From positions 2,886,001 through 2,950,000 of the forward strand of contig NC_021171.1 of assembly GCF_000242895.2 (NCBI RefSeq): DNA of 64,000 nucleotides, written 5' to 3'. Both the position numbers and the translations under genes were made by a program. Positions within the stretch are counted from its first letter, which is position 1, and the number at the start of each line of letters is the position of its first letter. The stretch comes from Bacillus sp. 1NLA3E (GTDB lineage: Bacteria; Bacillota; Bacilli; Bacillales; Cytobacillaceae). Shown piece after piece: positions 16,373 to 25,715 of this stretch. The notes beneath the pieces are model-generated. The model searched no databases, was not told the DNA's origin, and saw nothing but the letters and a program-made list of their open reading frames with translations.

Positions 16373-17077
16373 CTAAACACGATTGATTTCATCACCATTG
16401 ACAATAGAGGCCAGCTTTTTCAATACAACCCGCATAACCTTCTTATATTCAGAATCGTGGAATAGGTTGTATAAGATCTTATAATCATTATATACATCCA
16501 AAAGGAAGTCGATATATTCTTTCTTTTCCATTTTTTTATTCAACTCTTCCTGCTCTGCTTTTCTAATCGGGTTCTTTGGTTCAGGAAGATTGAGGTTCGC
16601 TTGTGGTTTGTTCGCTAAAAACAGTAGTCCAAGCTTTTGGATAAACATATCTGCATTTTCAGCATCAGCCACTAATGTTAGCTCTTCTTCACCTGCCTCT
16701 AACCATTCCCCATCTCTAATTCTTGATAACTCGTAAATTACATCTTCCCAGGCATTTTCCTTATAACGCCATATTTCAGTACGAAAACCAACAATTTTAA
16801 ATAATTCCGCTCCATACCCCTTCACCTGGACAATGTCTCCAAAAAAGAATTTATATTCAATCTCAATGTGTTCCTTTTCAACTATTTCGCCTTTATATTC
16901 AGATAAGAGTTCCAATTTTTTTTCAAAATAGAGCCCTTCGCTTTTATCTATTTCATAAACATACATTCCATCAAGCCATCTTAAATCAGTGATCTTTCCT
17001 ACCGTTCCATACATGATAATCACGACTGTATCACCGATTTTATATTTAGGTTTGTTCGGTTTTTTCCCATTATCCAT
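16373..17077 (-). CDS. YodN-like protein
   Basis: A 234-residue soluble protein. The N-terminal half resembles two KOW/SH3-like repeats: YKIGDTVVIIMYGTVGKITD and FFFGDIVQVKGYGAELFKIV. The C-terminal part is charged and helical (QEELNKKMEKKEYIDFLLDV, LKKLASIVNGDEI). I call it YodN-like chiefly from gene order (yozD upstream, yozE downstream). ATG at 17077 has AAAGG nine bases upstream; 24 further codons are open. The repeats suggest binding to nucleic acid or protein, but nothing more specific can be said. Confidence 0.62.
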   Translation of the reverse strand: MDNGKKPNKPKYKIGDTVVIIMYGTVGKITDLRWLDGMYVYEIDKSEGLYFEKKLELLSEYKGEIVEKEHIEIEYKFFFGDIVQVKGYGAELFKIVGFRTEIWRYKENAWEDVIYELSRIRDGEWLEAGEEELTLVADAENADMFIQKLGLLFLANKPQANLNLPEPKNPIRKAEQEELNKKMEKKEYIDFLLDVYNDYKILYNLFHDSEYKKVMRVVLKKLASIVNGDEINRV

Positions 17078-17211
17078 ATCCTCCATCCTTTCAATGATAG
17101 CCGTGAAATTATTTTTGATATTATATGCACTTGTAATATAAAAAGGCACAGCAAATGCCTCTTAGCAACGTGTTGATAAAAAACACCATTCGCCTTTTTT
17201 CCAAAAAAAAA

Positions 17212-17352
17212 AGGCTGTTTTCGTAAACTTTGTTGTTATTTACTAAAAGAGAAGTGTGGTTGATTTCCGCTCCAGGTGCTCACTATCAGCTTTATTTTCA
17301 GCTGCATGCATTCAAAACTCGTTCAAAAACAACAATCTCTTAGAAAACAGCC
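17212..17352. repeat. Inverted-repeat-bounded mini-element with partial GTTGATT repeat (R4)
   Basis: GGCTGTTTTCGTAAACTTTG at 17212 and the inverted AACAACAATCTC, TTAGAAAACAGCC at 17327-17352 bound a 140-bp segment. Inside, 17259-17281 is the left arm of the GTTGATTTCCG repeat; its right arm is absent. It lies between yodN and yozE. No open frame is present; it looks like a small non-autonomous mobile element with a decayed core. Confidence 0.6.
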
Positions 17353-17361
17353 AAAAAAAAA

Positions 17362-17384
17362 GATAGGTTATAGACCTATCTTTC
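17362..17384 (-). terminator. Terminator of yozE
   Basis: GATAGGT and ACCTATC form a stem across the stop codon; on the minus strand it is followed by a run of T residues. Confidence 0.75.
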
Positions 17385-17597
17385 GGTTAAATGATAAATA
17401 TCCCATGCCTCATCAAAAATGGACATGCTTTTTAAATAATGACCGTTCAGTTCAAGATACGCACTGATTTCATGGTAATCTGTTGATCCTTTTGGAAAAC
17501 TGTGATCATGGTATGCATGGTTTGCAAAGTGACTTACAGTATCGCTTGGCTCTGGGTGTCGATATTTCATCAAAAAATGATAAAATGATTTTGCCAT
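17376..17597 (-). CDS. yozE: YozE family protein (UPF0346)
   Basis: A 73-residue, helical, acidic protein nearly colinear with B. subtilis YozE: KSFYHFLMKYRHPEPSDTVS, FANHAYHDHSFPKGSTDYHE and ISAYLELNGHYLKSM, ending FDEAWDIY. These small Firmicutes proteins have a SAM-like fold; their role is unknown. It completes the ctpA-yodJ-deoD-yodL-yozD-yodN-yozE series. The stop codon lies in the terminator. Confidence 0.9.
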   Translation of the reverse strand: MAKSFYHFLMKYRHPEPSDTVSHFANHAYHDHSFPKGSTDYHEISAYLELNGHYLKSMSIFDEAWDIYHLTER

Positions 17598-17599
17598 AT

Positions 17600-18154
17600 T
17601 TACGCCTTCCTATCTAAATATTTCCATCACTAAAAGACTCTATTTAGGTTATTTTTCGAGCTTTTTTAATACGTATACTATACCCAAAACGTTTCTTTCC
17701 GTCCACTAAAACTGCCCATAACACTAAACCAAATTCTGGGCTTTCTGTTCCATTAATATTACAATCAATACTTCATTAATTTTAAGAATATTACGTGGCA
17801 ATGACATTAACAATCTAGACCAACTCAAAAAGAGCGCACTCTTTTTGAAAGAATGGCGTCCGTTACTTGCACAAGTAATAATCTTTTTTACTCATAATAT
17901 AAAATTGGGACCTCGCGCTTAAAAATAATAGGAAATATGATAAATCAGTATCAATGTACGGATTTGACCCCTCAAACTCTTATTTCATTAGTTGAAAAAA
18001 TAATCTGTCAATCAGACGGAACAATCCACAACAAATACAGCTTTGTTAATGCATTGCAAGAACCATGAGAAGGCAACTCACATAAGGATTAGTTGCCTTC
18101 TTTTAGTATAATTTTCACGACTGCTTACACATATCTTGAGTGGGAACCTGTTAT
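17600..18154. other. Intergenic region of about 550 bp with terminator-like hairpins
   Basis: No convincing gene is seen. AAAAAGAGCGCACTCTTTTT (17829-17848) is a hairpin, and 18069-18104 (AAGGCAACT and AGTTGCCTTCTTTT) looks like a plus-strand terminator with no evident gene before it. This suggests a lost plus-strand gene. Confidence 0.4.
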
Positions 18155-19504
18155 TTAAAATAACCCTTTTGACAATTTAGGTAAATAAAACCCTAAAACA
18201 AGAGAACGTGATAAAGTAAATAAAGTAAAGGATATCCATAATCCGTGATTCCCAAGTATTGGAGTTAACAAGTAAACTAAAATAATAAATAGAATCATAG
18301 AAATGATCATTGAATTTCTAATTTGAATCGCTTCTGTCGCACCAGAAAAAACTCCATTGAGAATGATTCCCCAAAATCCCACTACAGGAAATAATAAAAG
18401 CCATCCTTGGTATTGTAAAATACATTGTATGACTTGTTCTATTGAGGTAAAAAGAGGGTAAATAAAAGAAGAACAAATAAAAAACAGTAATGATAAAAAG
18501 ACCCCTGATAAAATCCCCCACTTTGCAGATAACTTAATGGTTTCATTGAACATTGAAAGATTATTTGCACCAATAGCTCTACCAACCAATATACTGCCGG
18601 CATTCCCAAAACCACCTAAAGCATAGGCCATAATATAATGCAGCTGAAACAGAATGGCATTAGCAGCAAGCTCCACTTCCCCCATTTGTGCCCCTTTTGA
18701 AGTAAAAAGCGTATAGACAGTTAACAGGCTGATCGACCTAATGAACAAATCACGATTTACCTTAATCATTTTTAAAAATACATTTTTTTCAAAAATATTT
18801 TTAATTAGTTGAATTGATGTAAGGTCTACTAATTTTAACTTTATTAAGATGAAGATTCCTACTACTGTTACTCCGACCTCTGCAATCAGACTTGCGATGG
18901 AAACACCCACAACCCCCATATTCAAACTAGTAACAAATACAATATCTAATAGAATATTCAGAACGTTCATCCCTATTTGCAAATATACAGTTAATTTTAC
19001 ATGAGACGAGCCGATTAGCCATCCAAGAATCACATAGCTCATTAGAGTAAAGGGAGCACCCCAGATACGAATATCATAATATAATGCAGCTTGTTCAGCT
19101 ACACCAGAACTAGGGTCTATGATCGTTAAAGCTGCCCATTTAATAGGCTCTTGGAGCAAGACAAATAATCCACCTATGACCATTGCAATGAACATCGGTC
19201 TTAATAGGGAGTACTGTAATTCAACATGATTATTGGCACCGTGGGCTTGAGAGGTGAAACCTGATGTACTCACTCTTAAAAAACCAAGCACCCAGTATAA
19301 TGTATTAAATATTAGGCTTCCAACCGCCACACCACCTATAAAGATTGGATTAGGAAGTTGACCGACTACCGCAGTATCAACTGCTCCTAGGAGAGGAGTT
19401 GTCATCTGAGATATAATAATGGGTACGGCTAAAGCCATATATTGTTTATTTGTTAGAGATGATGTCTGTATAGTGCTTGAATAAGTAGATCTCTGTATAC
19501 TCAT
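18155..19504 (-). CDS. MATE family efflux transporter, DinF-like
   Basis: A 449-residue, 12-helix MATE protein of the DinF branch. The first helix carries LAVPIIISQMTTPLLGAVDT and the AVVGQLPNP motif typical of that branch. The second half starts near RDLFIRSISLLTVYTLF. AAAGGGGAAGTTAT precedes the ATG. It lies 112 bp downstream of the Nik-type importer on the same strand, and no strong terminator separates them, only the weak hairpin GTCACA/TGTGAC at 19532-19556, so it may share the Fur-regulated transcript. Export of a metal-binding small molecule would fit that context but is speculation. Confidence 0.88.
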   Translation of the reverse strand: MSIQRSTYSSTIQTSSLTNKQYMALAVPIIISQMTTPLLGAVDTAVVGQLPNPIFIGGVAVGSLIFNTLYWVLGFLRVSTSGFTSQAHGANNHVELQYSLLRPMFIAMVIGGLFVLLQEPIKWAALTIIDPSSGVAEQAALYYDIRIWGAPFTLMSYVILGWLIGSSHVKLTVYLQIGMNVLNILLDIVFVTSLNMGVVGVSIASLIAEVGVTVVGIFILIKLKLVDLTSIQLIKNIFEKNVFLKMIKVNRDLFIRSISLLTVYTLFTSKGAQMGEVELAANAILFQLHYIMAYALGGFGNAGSILVGRAIGANNLSMFNETIKLSAKWGILSGVFLSLLFFICSSFIYPLFTSIEQVIQCILQYQGWLLLFPVVGFWGIILNGVFSGATEAIQIRNSMIISMILFIILVYLLTPILGNHGLWISFTLFTLSRSLVLGFYLPKLSKGLF

Positions 19505-19616
19505 ATAACTTCCCCTTTAAATAACAAAAAGTCACAGCATTTTTGGTGTTGTGACATCATGCCTACGTTTTATTTCTGATTTCACGATATTTAGGTACTC
19601 CATTCGCAGTTTTGTG

Positions 19617-20444
19617 CTAACCCCTGTTCGCCCTCGTAGTAATTGAGCGAAAACGTGGGTGTTCAGCAAGAATCGAGTCTCTCATTCGTGCGACTGTCGG
19701 ATGTTTGGAGGAAAAAAACTGGTCTTTTGAATCGTAAAACTCAATTAATTCTCCTTTTTCAAGCACACCGAAAGTATCAGAAATTGAAAAGGCCGCTTTA
19801 ATATCATGTGTAATAAACAGATAGGATAAACCGAAGTCATCCTTTAATTCTCTTAATAATTCTAATATTAAGCTTTGTGTAACCATATCTAAACTACTAA
19901 CCGATTCGTCTAGGATGATTAACTTCGGTTTAAGAGCGATTGCTCTAGCAATATTAATCCTTTGCAATTGTCCACCGCTAAATTGATGTGGGTATTTTTT
20001 TAAATCCTCTTCACTTAATCCTACTCTTTCTAATAGCTCAATAACCCTTCTTCTTTGTTCTCCTATTGTTAGTTTTTCGTAGTTCTCTAATGGCTCTCCT
20101 ATAATACGTTCAGCAGTCATTCGAGGATTAACCGATGAATATGAATCTTGAAAAACAACCTGGAGATCGCGACGAATTTTTTGCCGAGTAAGCTTATCCG
20201 CTTTATAGATGTCATATCCTTGAAACAAAACCTGACCTTGCTGCGGACGTTGTATGCCTAGTATCACTTTTCCTAAGGTACTTTTCCCTGCTCCACTTGT
20301 ACCAAGTAATCCTAAACATGAACCCTCATCAATAGAAAAAGAAATATCAATGAGTCCATTTTTTGATTGATTCTGATCCTTCCATTTAAAAAACTTCTTA
20401 GATTCATAACTATGGTTTATTTCTTTTACTTGTAATAAGCTCAT
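19617..20444 (-). CDS. nikE: Nickel/metallophore-type ABC importer, ATP-binding protein NikE-like
   Basis: A 275-residue ATPase of the Opp/Dpp/Nik family: Walker A LGTSGAGKST, signature FSGGQLQRINIARA, Walker B LIILDESVS, and the switch ITHD. The Opp-family oligopeptide C-terminal extension is short, as in NikE. ATG at 20444 follows AAGGGGTGAAAATA. Fifth gene of the nikABCDE-like operon. It pairs with the NikD-like ATPase to drive import. Which metal or metal complex is moved is not decided by this subunit. Confidence 0.85.
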   Translation of the reverse strand: MSLLQVKEINHSYESKKFFKWKDQNQSKNGLIDISFSIDEGSCLGLLGTSGAGKSTLGKVILGIQRPQQGQVLFQGYDIYKADKLTRQKIRRDLQVVFQDSYSSVNPRMTAERIIGEPLENYEKLTIGEQRRRVIELLERVGLSEEDLKKYPHQFSGGQLQRINIARAIALKPKLIILDESVSSLDMVTQSLILELLRELKDDFGLSYLFITHDIKAAFSISDTFGVLEKGELIEFYDSKDQFFSSKHPTVARMRDSILAEHPRFRSITTRANRG

Positions 20445-20478
20445 TATTTTCACCCCTTACCAAAATACACTATATTTC

Positions 20479-21309
20479 TCACAAAATATGGGTGATAGGT
20501 TGTTGTTCAAGTTGTAAGGTTGGCCTTGTACTTAGTAGCTTCTTGGTGTATTCATGTTGTGGATGATCAAATAATCCAAATACATTTGTAGATTCAACAA
20601 TTCTTCCATGATTCATCACAATTACATCATCTGCCATTTCTGAAATCACCCCAAGATCATGAGAAATGAGTAAAATAGATGTTCCATATTCACACCGAAT
20701 TTTATCTAATAGACGAAGCACTAATAATTGATTATGAAGATCGAGTGCTGTTGTTGGCTCATCAGCAATAACAACAGCAGGATGTAAAGATGCAGCCATA
20801 GCAATCATCACTCGTTGGAGCATACCTCCACTCAATTGAAAAGGGTAGTTTCTTAGTAATTTATCAGGATCCGGCAAATTTATACTTCGCATTACATCAA
20901 GAGCAAGCTCCTTTGCTTGCTTTTTCTTTAATGAAGTATGAGATCTAATGGTTTCAACAAATTGATGGCCAATCGTAAAAACTGGAGTAAAAGCATTCAT
21001 TGGATTTTGCATAACAAAAGCAATATCATTCCCTCGAATCTTCCTCATTTCGTTGTTTTCTAAGCCATTTAATTCCCTACCTTGTAGCGTAATACTGCCT
21101 TGAATTTTCATGTTTTTTTTAGAATGTAGCTGTAAGATAGACATACTTGTAACGGTTTTACCACTACCGCTTTCCCCAACAAGACCAAGAATTTTCCCTT
21201 TTTTTATACCAAAATTAATATCCTGAACAAGCGTGGTCAAACCTTCTCTGGTTCTTACCTGCACATTTAAGTCTCTGACATTTAAAATGTTTGGCTCATT
21301 TGTTTCCAT
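20479..21309 (-). CDS. nikD: Nickel/metallophore-type ABC importer, ATP-binding protein NikD-like
   Basis: A 276-residue ATPase with Walker A GESGSGKTVTS, the NPMNAFTPVFTIG segment typical of Opp/Nik ATPases, signature LSGGMLQRVMIAMA, Walker B VVIADEPTTALD and switch ISHDLG. AGTCCTTTT-side ribosome site AAAAGGACTG precedes the ATG. It is separated by 20 bp from the permease gene upstream and by 34 bp from nikE, so it is co-transcribed. It forms the heterodimeric motor with NikE. Confidence 0.86.
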   Translation of the reverse strand: METNEPNILNVRDLNVQVRTREGLTTLVQDINFGIKKGKILGLVGESGSGKTVTSMSILQLHSKKNMKIQGSITLQGRELNGLENNEMRKIRGNDIAFVMQNPMNAFTPVFTIGHQFVETIRSHTSLKKKQAKELALDVMRSINLPDPDKLLRNYPFQLSGGMLQRVMIAMAASLHPAVVIADEPTTALDLHNQLLVLRLLDKIRCEYGTSILLISHDLGVISEMADDVIVMNHGRIVESTNVFGLFDHPQHEYTKKLLSTRPTLQLEQQPITHIL

Positions 21310-21329
21310 TTTTCAACAGTCCTTTTTAA

Positions 21330-22160
21330 TTAGCGTCGTATAACACCAAAACGTTCTGATAATGCTTCTCCCAATAAATTAAAGGTAACAACGACTAGCA
21401 TAATCATTAAACCCGGATAAAGCATTAATGCTGGATTTGTCCGGATATATGACTTTCCTTCGTGAATCATCGCTCCCCACTCTGCTATAGGGGGTTGAAC
21501 ACCTAACCCTAGAAATGACATGGAGGATAAATCCATAATAGCCCACCCAATTTCTAATGTTCCCATTACCGCTAACGATGGAAGAACATTTGGAATGATA
21601 TGTTTCTTCATAATTGTCCATTGAGAAGAACCACTTATTTTAGCTGCAGCAATATAGTTTTGTTCTTTCAGGCTTAGGACCATTCCTCGGATTACTCTTG
21701 CGTAATAAACCCATTGGACGAGAATTAAACCTAAAATGACTTGTTTAAGACCAGCTCCCCAAATACCAACAAAACCAAGAACAAGTAAAAGATTTGGGAT
21801 CGCCATCACCCCATCACCGAATCTCATTAACAATTGATCAACCCAACCACCTTTATATCCAGCAATGATACCAATGATTAAACCAATACTTAAAGATGAC
21901 ATAAAAATCAACATAGCAAACCCGAGCGAAATACGAGCGCCAAATAGGATACGTGATAACGTACATCGACCTAAATGATCTGTTCCTAATGGGTAATTCG
22001 AAGAGGGTGGCTGTAGTTTATGAGCTAAATTAACAGCGATGGGGTCATTAGGTGCAAGCCATGGAGCAAGGATCGTGATTAAAAACAACCCGCACAGTAT
22101 TACAGAACAGATGAAAATCATTTTTTGACTTTTTAATCTATCACGAAACTTTGCAATCAT
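21330..22160 (-). CDS. nikC: Nickel/metallophore-type ABC importer, permease NikC-like
   Basis: A 276-residue inner-membrane permease of the DppC/NikC group with about six helices. The cytoplasmic N-terminus is followed by PWLAPNDPIAVNLAHKLQPP and the GTDHLGRCTLSRILFGAR motif of all DppC-like proteins. The EAA loop is LKEQNYIAAAKISGSS. It overlaps nikB by four bases (ATGA). Together the two permeases form the channel. Confidence 0.88.
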   Translation of the reverse strand: MIAKFRDRLKSQKMIFICSVILCGLFLITILAPWLAPNDPIAVNLAHKLQPPSSNYPLGTDHLGRCTLSRILFGARISLGFAMLIFMSSLSIGLIIGIIAGYKGGWVDQLLMRFGDGVMAIPNLLLVLGFVGIWGAGLKQVILGLILVQWVYYARVIRGMVLSLKEQNYIAAAKISGSSQWTIMKKHIIPNVLPSLAVMGTLEIGWAIMDLSSMSFLGLGVQPPIAEWGAMIHEGKSYIRTNPALMLYPGLMIMLVVVTFNLLGEALSERFGVIRR

Positions 22161-23101
22161 TGATACTGCCTTCCTTTGCTAGAAATACGTGGGTCAATAT
22201 ACATTTGGATAAGATCGACAATTAAGTTGCAGATGAGGAATAAACTTGCAGCTAATAGGACATAGCATTGAATGATAGGGACATCACGATTAAAAATAGC
22301 CTCAATAAAATAGCGCCCAAATCCTGGCCACGAAAACACTGCTTCTACAATGATAGCTCCAGTCATCAGTTTCCCTATATTCATTCCAAGTCCAGAAATC
22401 ATAGGGGAAATGGCGATTCTTAAAATATGCTTTCCCATTATGATTTTTTCATCAATTCCTCTCGTCCGTGCAAAAAGAACATATGGTTCTTGTAAAATTT
22501 CAAGTACACTTGCACGTAAAAGTCGAGTATATAAAGCTATTAAAGGTAAAGCCAAAGTTACAGAGGGTAAAATTAAATGTTTCCAAGTTCCTATGCCTTC
22601 TACAGGTAAAAGGTCTAGTTTTACAGAAAAGAAAAAAATGAGTAAATATCCAAGCCAAAAGGAAGGTATGGATGCCCCCAAAAAGGAGAGGAATCGACTA
22701 AAATGGTCAATTGCACTGTTCTTCTTTATACCAGCTAAAAAACCAAGAGGGATACTTACTAGGATCGCTATGATGATACTCCCTATCGTTAACTGAATAG
22801 TTGCTGGCAATCGAGAAGAAAGCTCTTCCCATACAGGTTTATTCGTAACATAAGATAGGCCAAAATCAAATTGGCCTATTTTAATAACGGAGTTCACATA
22901 TTGTACAAGGAGAGGTTGATCTAAGCCAAACTCATGTCTTTTTTGGGCTAATACCTTATCTGTAGGTTGGATATGTGCAGCAGTTAAATATGCCTCAGCA
23001 GGATCAACTGGTGATAGGTTAATCATTCCAAATGTTAGCAAGGTAGCCAACAGGAAAATTGGAATGATTGTCACAATTCGTTTGACGATATAAGTCCCCA
23101 T
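22157..23101 (-). CDS. nikB: Nickel/metallophore-type ABC importer, permease NikB-like
   Basis: A 314-residue permease of the DppB/NikB group: the N-terminal helix with RIVTIIPIFLLATLLTFGMI, the periplasmic segment with EFGLDQPLLVQYV, and the EAA loop LEILQEPYVLFARTRGIDEK. Six helices are evident. It starts 18 bp after nikA and ends within nikC. Confidence 0.88.
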   Translation of the reverse strand: MGTYIVKRIVTIIPIFLLATLLTFGMINLSPVDPAEAYLTAAHIQPTDKVLAQKRHEFGLDQPLLVQYVNSVIKIGQFDFGLSYVTNKPVWEELSSRLPATIQLTIGSIIIAILVSIPLGFLAGIKKNSAIDHFSRFLSFLGASIPSFWLGYLLIFFFSVKLDLLPVEGIGTWKHLILPSVTLALPLIALYTRLLRASVLEILQEPYVLFARTRGIDEKIIMGKHILRIAISPMISGLGMNIGKLMTGAIIVEAVFSWPGFGRYFIEAIFNRDVPIIQCYVLLAASLFLICNLIVDLIQMYIDPRISSKGRQYQ

Positions 23102-23119
23102 AAGAAATTCTCCTGTCGC

Positions 23120-24745
23120 TTACTCTTTGATACTAATACTTGTAAATGGATGTTCATCTCGGTTAGCAGGGAATGCGAAATTAGAAACATCCTTTTGATA
23201 GATTGCAATTTTCTTAATATAAGAAATCGGTACAATTGCACCTTGCTCTTGTAGTGAAACTAAAATTTCAGTGTATAGTTTTTGACGTTCATTTTCATCA
23301 GTGGATTGTTTAACCTCAGCTATTTGTTTCAGTAACTCCTCCTTATTAGGATAAGCTGAAATCGCTTCATTAAATCCAAATCCTTTTGTGGCAACAATGT
23401 TTACGAAGGTATGTGGGTCATATGGAGCACCATAGTTACTAAAGAAATTCAATTCGAACTCATTTTTTTTGAATCTTTCTACTTGAGTGGTAAGCTCAAC
23501 TCCGACAATATTTAGTTTTACACCTAATCCCGCCCACTCAGACTGTAATGTTTCAGCCATTGTTTTTTGGATTGATTCAGCTGAGTTGAACATTAACTCG
23601 ATCTCAAGTGGTTTCCCATCTTTTTCACGAATAGCTTTACCTTCTGGCAACTTCCAGCCTGCTTCATCTAATAATTGTTTTGCTTTCTTAACATTGTAAT
23701 TAACCTTGGCAACATCAACATTTGATGTGTATGGTAAGTTTGTTGGTAAGATATAGTCAGCCTTCTCTTCCAAACCAGATGTCACGCCCTCTACCATTGC
23801 TTGTTTATTAAATCCATAATGTAATGCTTGACGAACACGTATATCAGAAAGCTGTTCTTTATTCGTATTCATAACTAGTTGTCGAGTGGCGACTGGTTCT
23901 GAAATACTAGTCTTATAGGAGCCTGTGGATTCTAATTGTTTGAAGGAATCTAAACTGATAACACCCTCACCATATATAAGGTCTAAATCACCTTTTTCAA
24001 AAGCAAGTACGCGTGTTTCCGCGTCGGGAATGATTTTGACTTTAATTTTCTCTACACTTGGGAGCTCGCCCCAATAATTTTCATTACGTTTAAAAATAGC
24101 AAATTCATCTACTTTGTATTCATCCAATACCCATGGGCCTGTCCCGACTGGTTTTGCTACACCTTTTGAAGTGTCACCATCTTGTGGAAATCCAGCTTCT
24201 CCTAGGAATCGAACCGGGCGTACGACAGCTAACTCCTGAATAGTAGGGTAATACGGTTCTTTTAATGTTAATTTAAACGTATACTCATCTACGATTTCTG
24301 TTTGAGCGATTTTTGAAATAAATCCTAACCAACTATGCGAATTTATATTTTTTAAAATAGCATCAAAGTTCTTTTTCACTATTTCTGCATTAAAACTTGT
24401 CCCATCAGAAAACTTCACATCTTTACGTAAATTGAACAAATATTCTTTGCCATCTTCAGAAATTTTCCAAGATTCCGCTAAATGCGGTTTTAGCTCTCCT
24501 CCATCCTGGTAGCTAACTAAAGGTTCATATACCATAGATTGAGCAAATAATTGAGATGGATTGTAAACATGTGGATTCAATTCACCTATATCCCTGGGCC
24601 AAGCAAAAGTAATCATATTGTCTCTTTTACTGGTAGATTCTGATTTTTCTACTGATTCACTAGAACAACCAAGTAAAGCCAAGGATAAAATAACAATCAT
24701 TATTGACATAAGTTTAAATCTTTTTTTATTTATTCGGTTTGACAT
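23120..24745 (-). CDS. nikA: Nickel/metallophore-binding lipoprotein NikA-like
   Basis: A 541-residue solute-binding lipoprotein of ABC family 5. The lipobox LALLGC puts the Cys near residue 27. The mature start FAWPRDIGELNPHVYNPSQL and AQSMVYEPLV closely resemble E. coli NikA. VVRPVRF corresponds to the NikA region that holds a ligand-binding arginine, and NYGAPYDPHTF matches WGAPYDPHAF. ATG at 24745 follows AGAAGGAG; 23 further codons run through the Fur box and are not coding. CntA, which binds metal-staphylopine complexes, belongs to the same family, so nickel, cobalt or a metallophore complex are all possible. Confidence 0.88.
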   Translation of the reverse strand: MSNRINKKRFKLMSIMIVILSLALLGCSSESVEKSESTSKRDNMITFAWPRDIGELNPHVYNPSQLFAQSMVYEPLVSYQDGGELKPHLAESWKISEDGKEYLFNLRKDVKFSDGTSFNAEIVKKNFDAILKNINSHSWLGFISKIAQTEIVDEYTFKLTLKEPYYPTIQELAVVRPVRFLGEAGFPQDGDTSKGVAKPVGTGPWVLDEYKVDEFAIFKRNENYWGELPSVEKIKVKIIPDAETRVLAFEKGDLDLIYGEGVISLDSFKQLESTGSYKTSISEPVATRQLVMNTNKEQLSDIRVRQALHYGFNKQAMVEGVTSGLEEKADYILPTNLPYTSNVDVAKVNYNVKKAKQLLDEAGWKLPEGKAIREKDGKPLEIELMFNSAESIQKTMAETLQSEWAGLGVKLNIVGVELTTQVERFKKNEFELNFFSNYGAPYDPHTFVNIVATKGFGFNEAISAYPNKEELLKQIAEVKQSTDENERQKLYTEILVSLQEQGAIVPISYIKKIAIYQKDVSNFAFPANRDEHPFTSISIKE

Positions 24746-24762
24746 AAGTATAGCTCCTTCTA

Positions 24763-24787
24763 ATTGATAATGATAACTATTATCAAT
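24763..24787 (-). promoter_or_regulatory. Fur box of the nik operon
   Basis: GATAATGATAACTATTATC differs from the consensus Fur box GATAATGATAATCATTATC at only two central positions, and the palindrome extends to ATTGATAAT..ATTATCAAT. It lies 18 bp upstream of the nikA start. Iron-dependent repression of the operon is therefore likely. Confidence 0.85.
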
Positions 24788-24899
24788 AGTAGAATTGAAA
24801 CATATGATTGTCAATATGATTTCAAACTTGTCACAAAGTAGTCAAATTATTAATGTTTATTATAGTGCATAAAGTATTTATTCTTGAGGTTAGACCAGT

Positions 24900-25055
24900 T
24901 TCAAGGCATTAAAAAGCCGACTGATCCTTAATAGACCAATCGGTTATACAAAATATTTATCTATGTTTTCAACACACAATTCTATACGTTAAGCATCTAC
25001 ACTTTCTACTTTGTCTGCCTGTCTAGAGTGTAATTTTTTCATTGCAAATCTTGCT
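24900..25055. repeat. Duplicated segment, copy A (terminator plus gene 3' end)
   Basis: About 150 bp also present at 47238-47392 in the same orientation. It includes TTTCAAGG, AAAAAGCCGACTGATCC and CAACACACAATTCTATACG. The first part is a minus-strand terminator (CCGATTGGT with ATCAGTCGG, then TTTTT). Confidence 0.75.
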
Positions 25056-25156
25056 ACCGGCTGCGCAATTAACAAATCGCTACCATTCACCCATTTAGTA
25101 CTTGGTAGTAAATGCACTCGTACTTCGACATTTGTAACTACCAAATCTTGACCTAA
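24989..25156 (-). pseudogene. 3' remnant of an unidentified gene
   Basis: An open minus-strand frame of 55 codons ending in TAA at 24989, with no start codon in reach: it begins directly after the paiA stop. The peptide includes VRVHLLPSTKWVNG, LLIAQPVARFAMKKLHSRQA and ends in ESVDA. It looks like the C-terminus of a real enzyme, but I cannot name the family. A second, frameshifted copy of its last 25 codons lies in the duplicate at 47238-47392. Confidence 0.5.
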
Positions 25157-25690
<534 letters not shown>

Positions 25691-25715
25691 TTAAATATGT
25701 CGCTCCTTTAAATAA

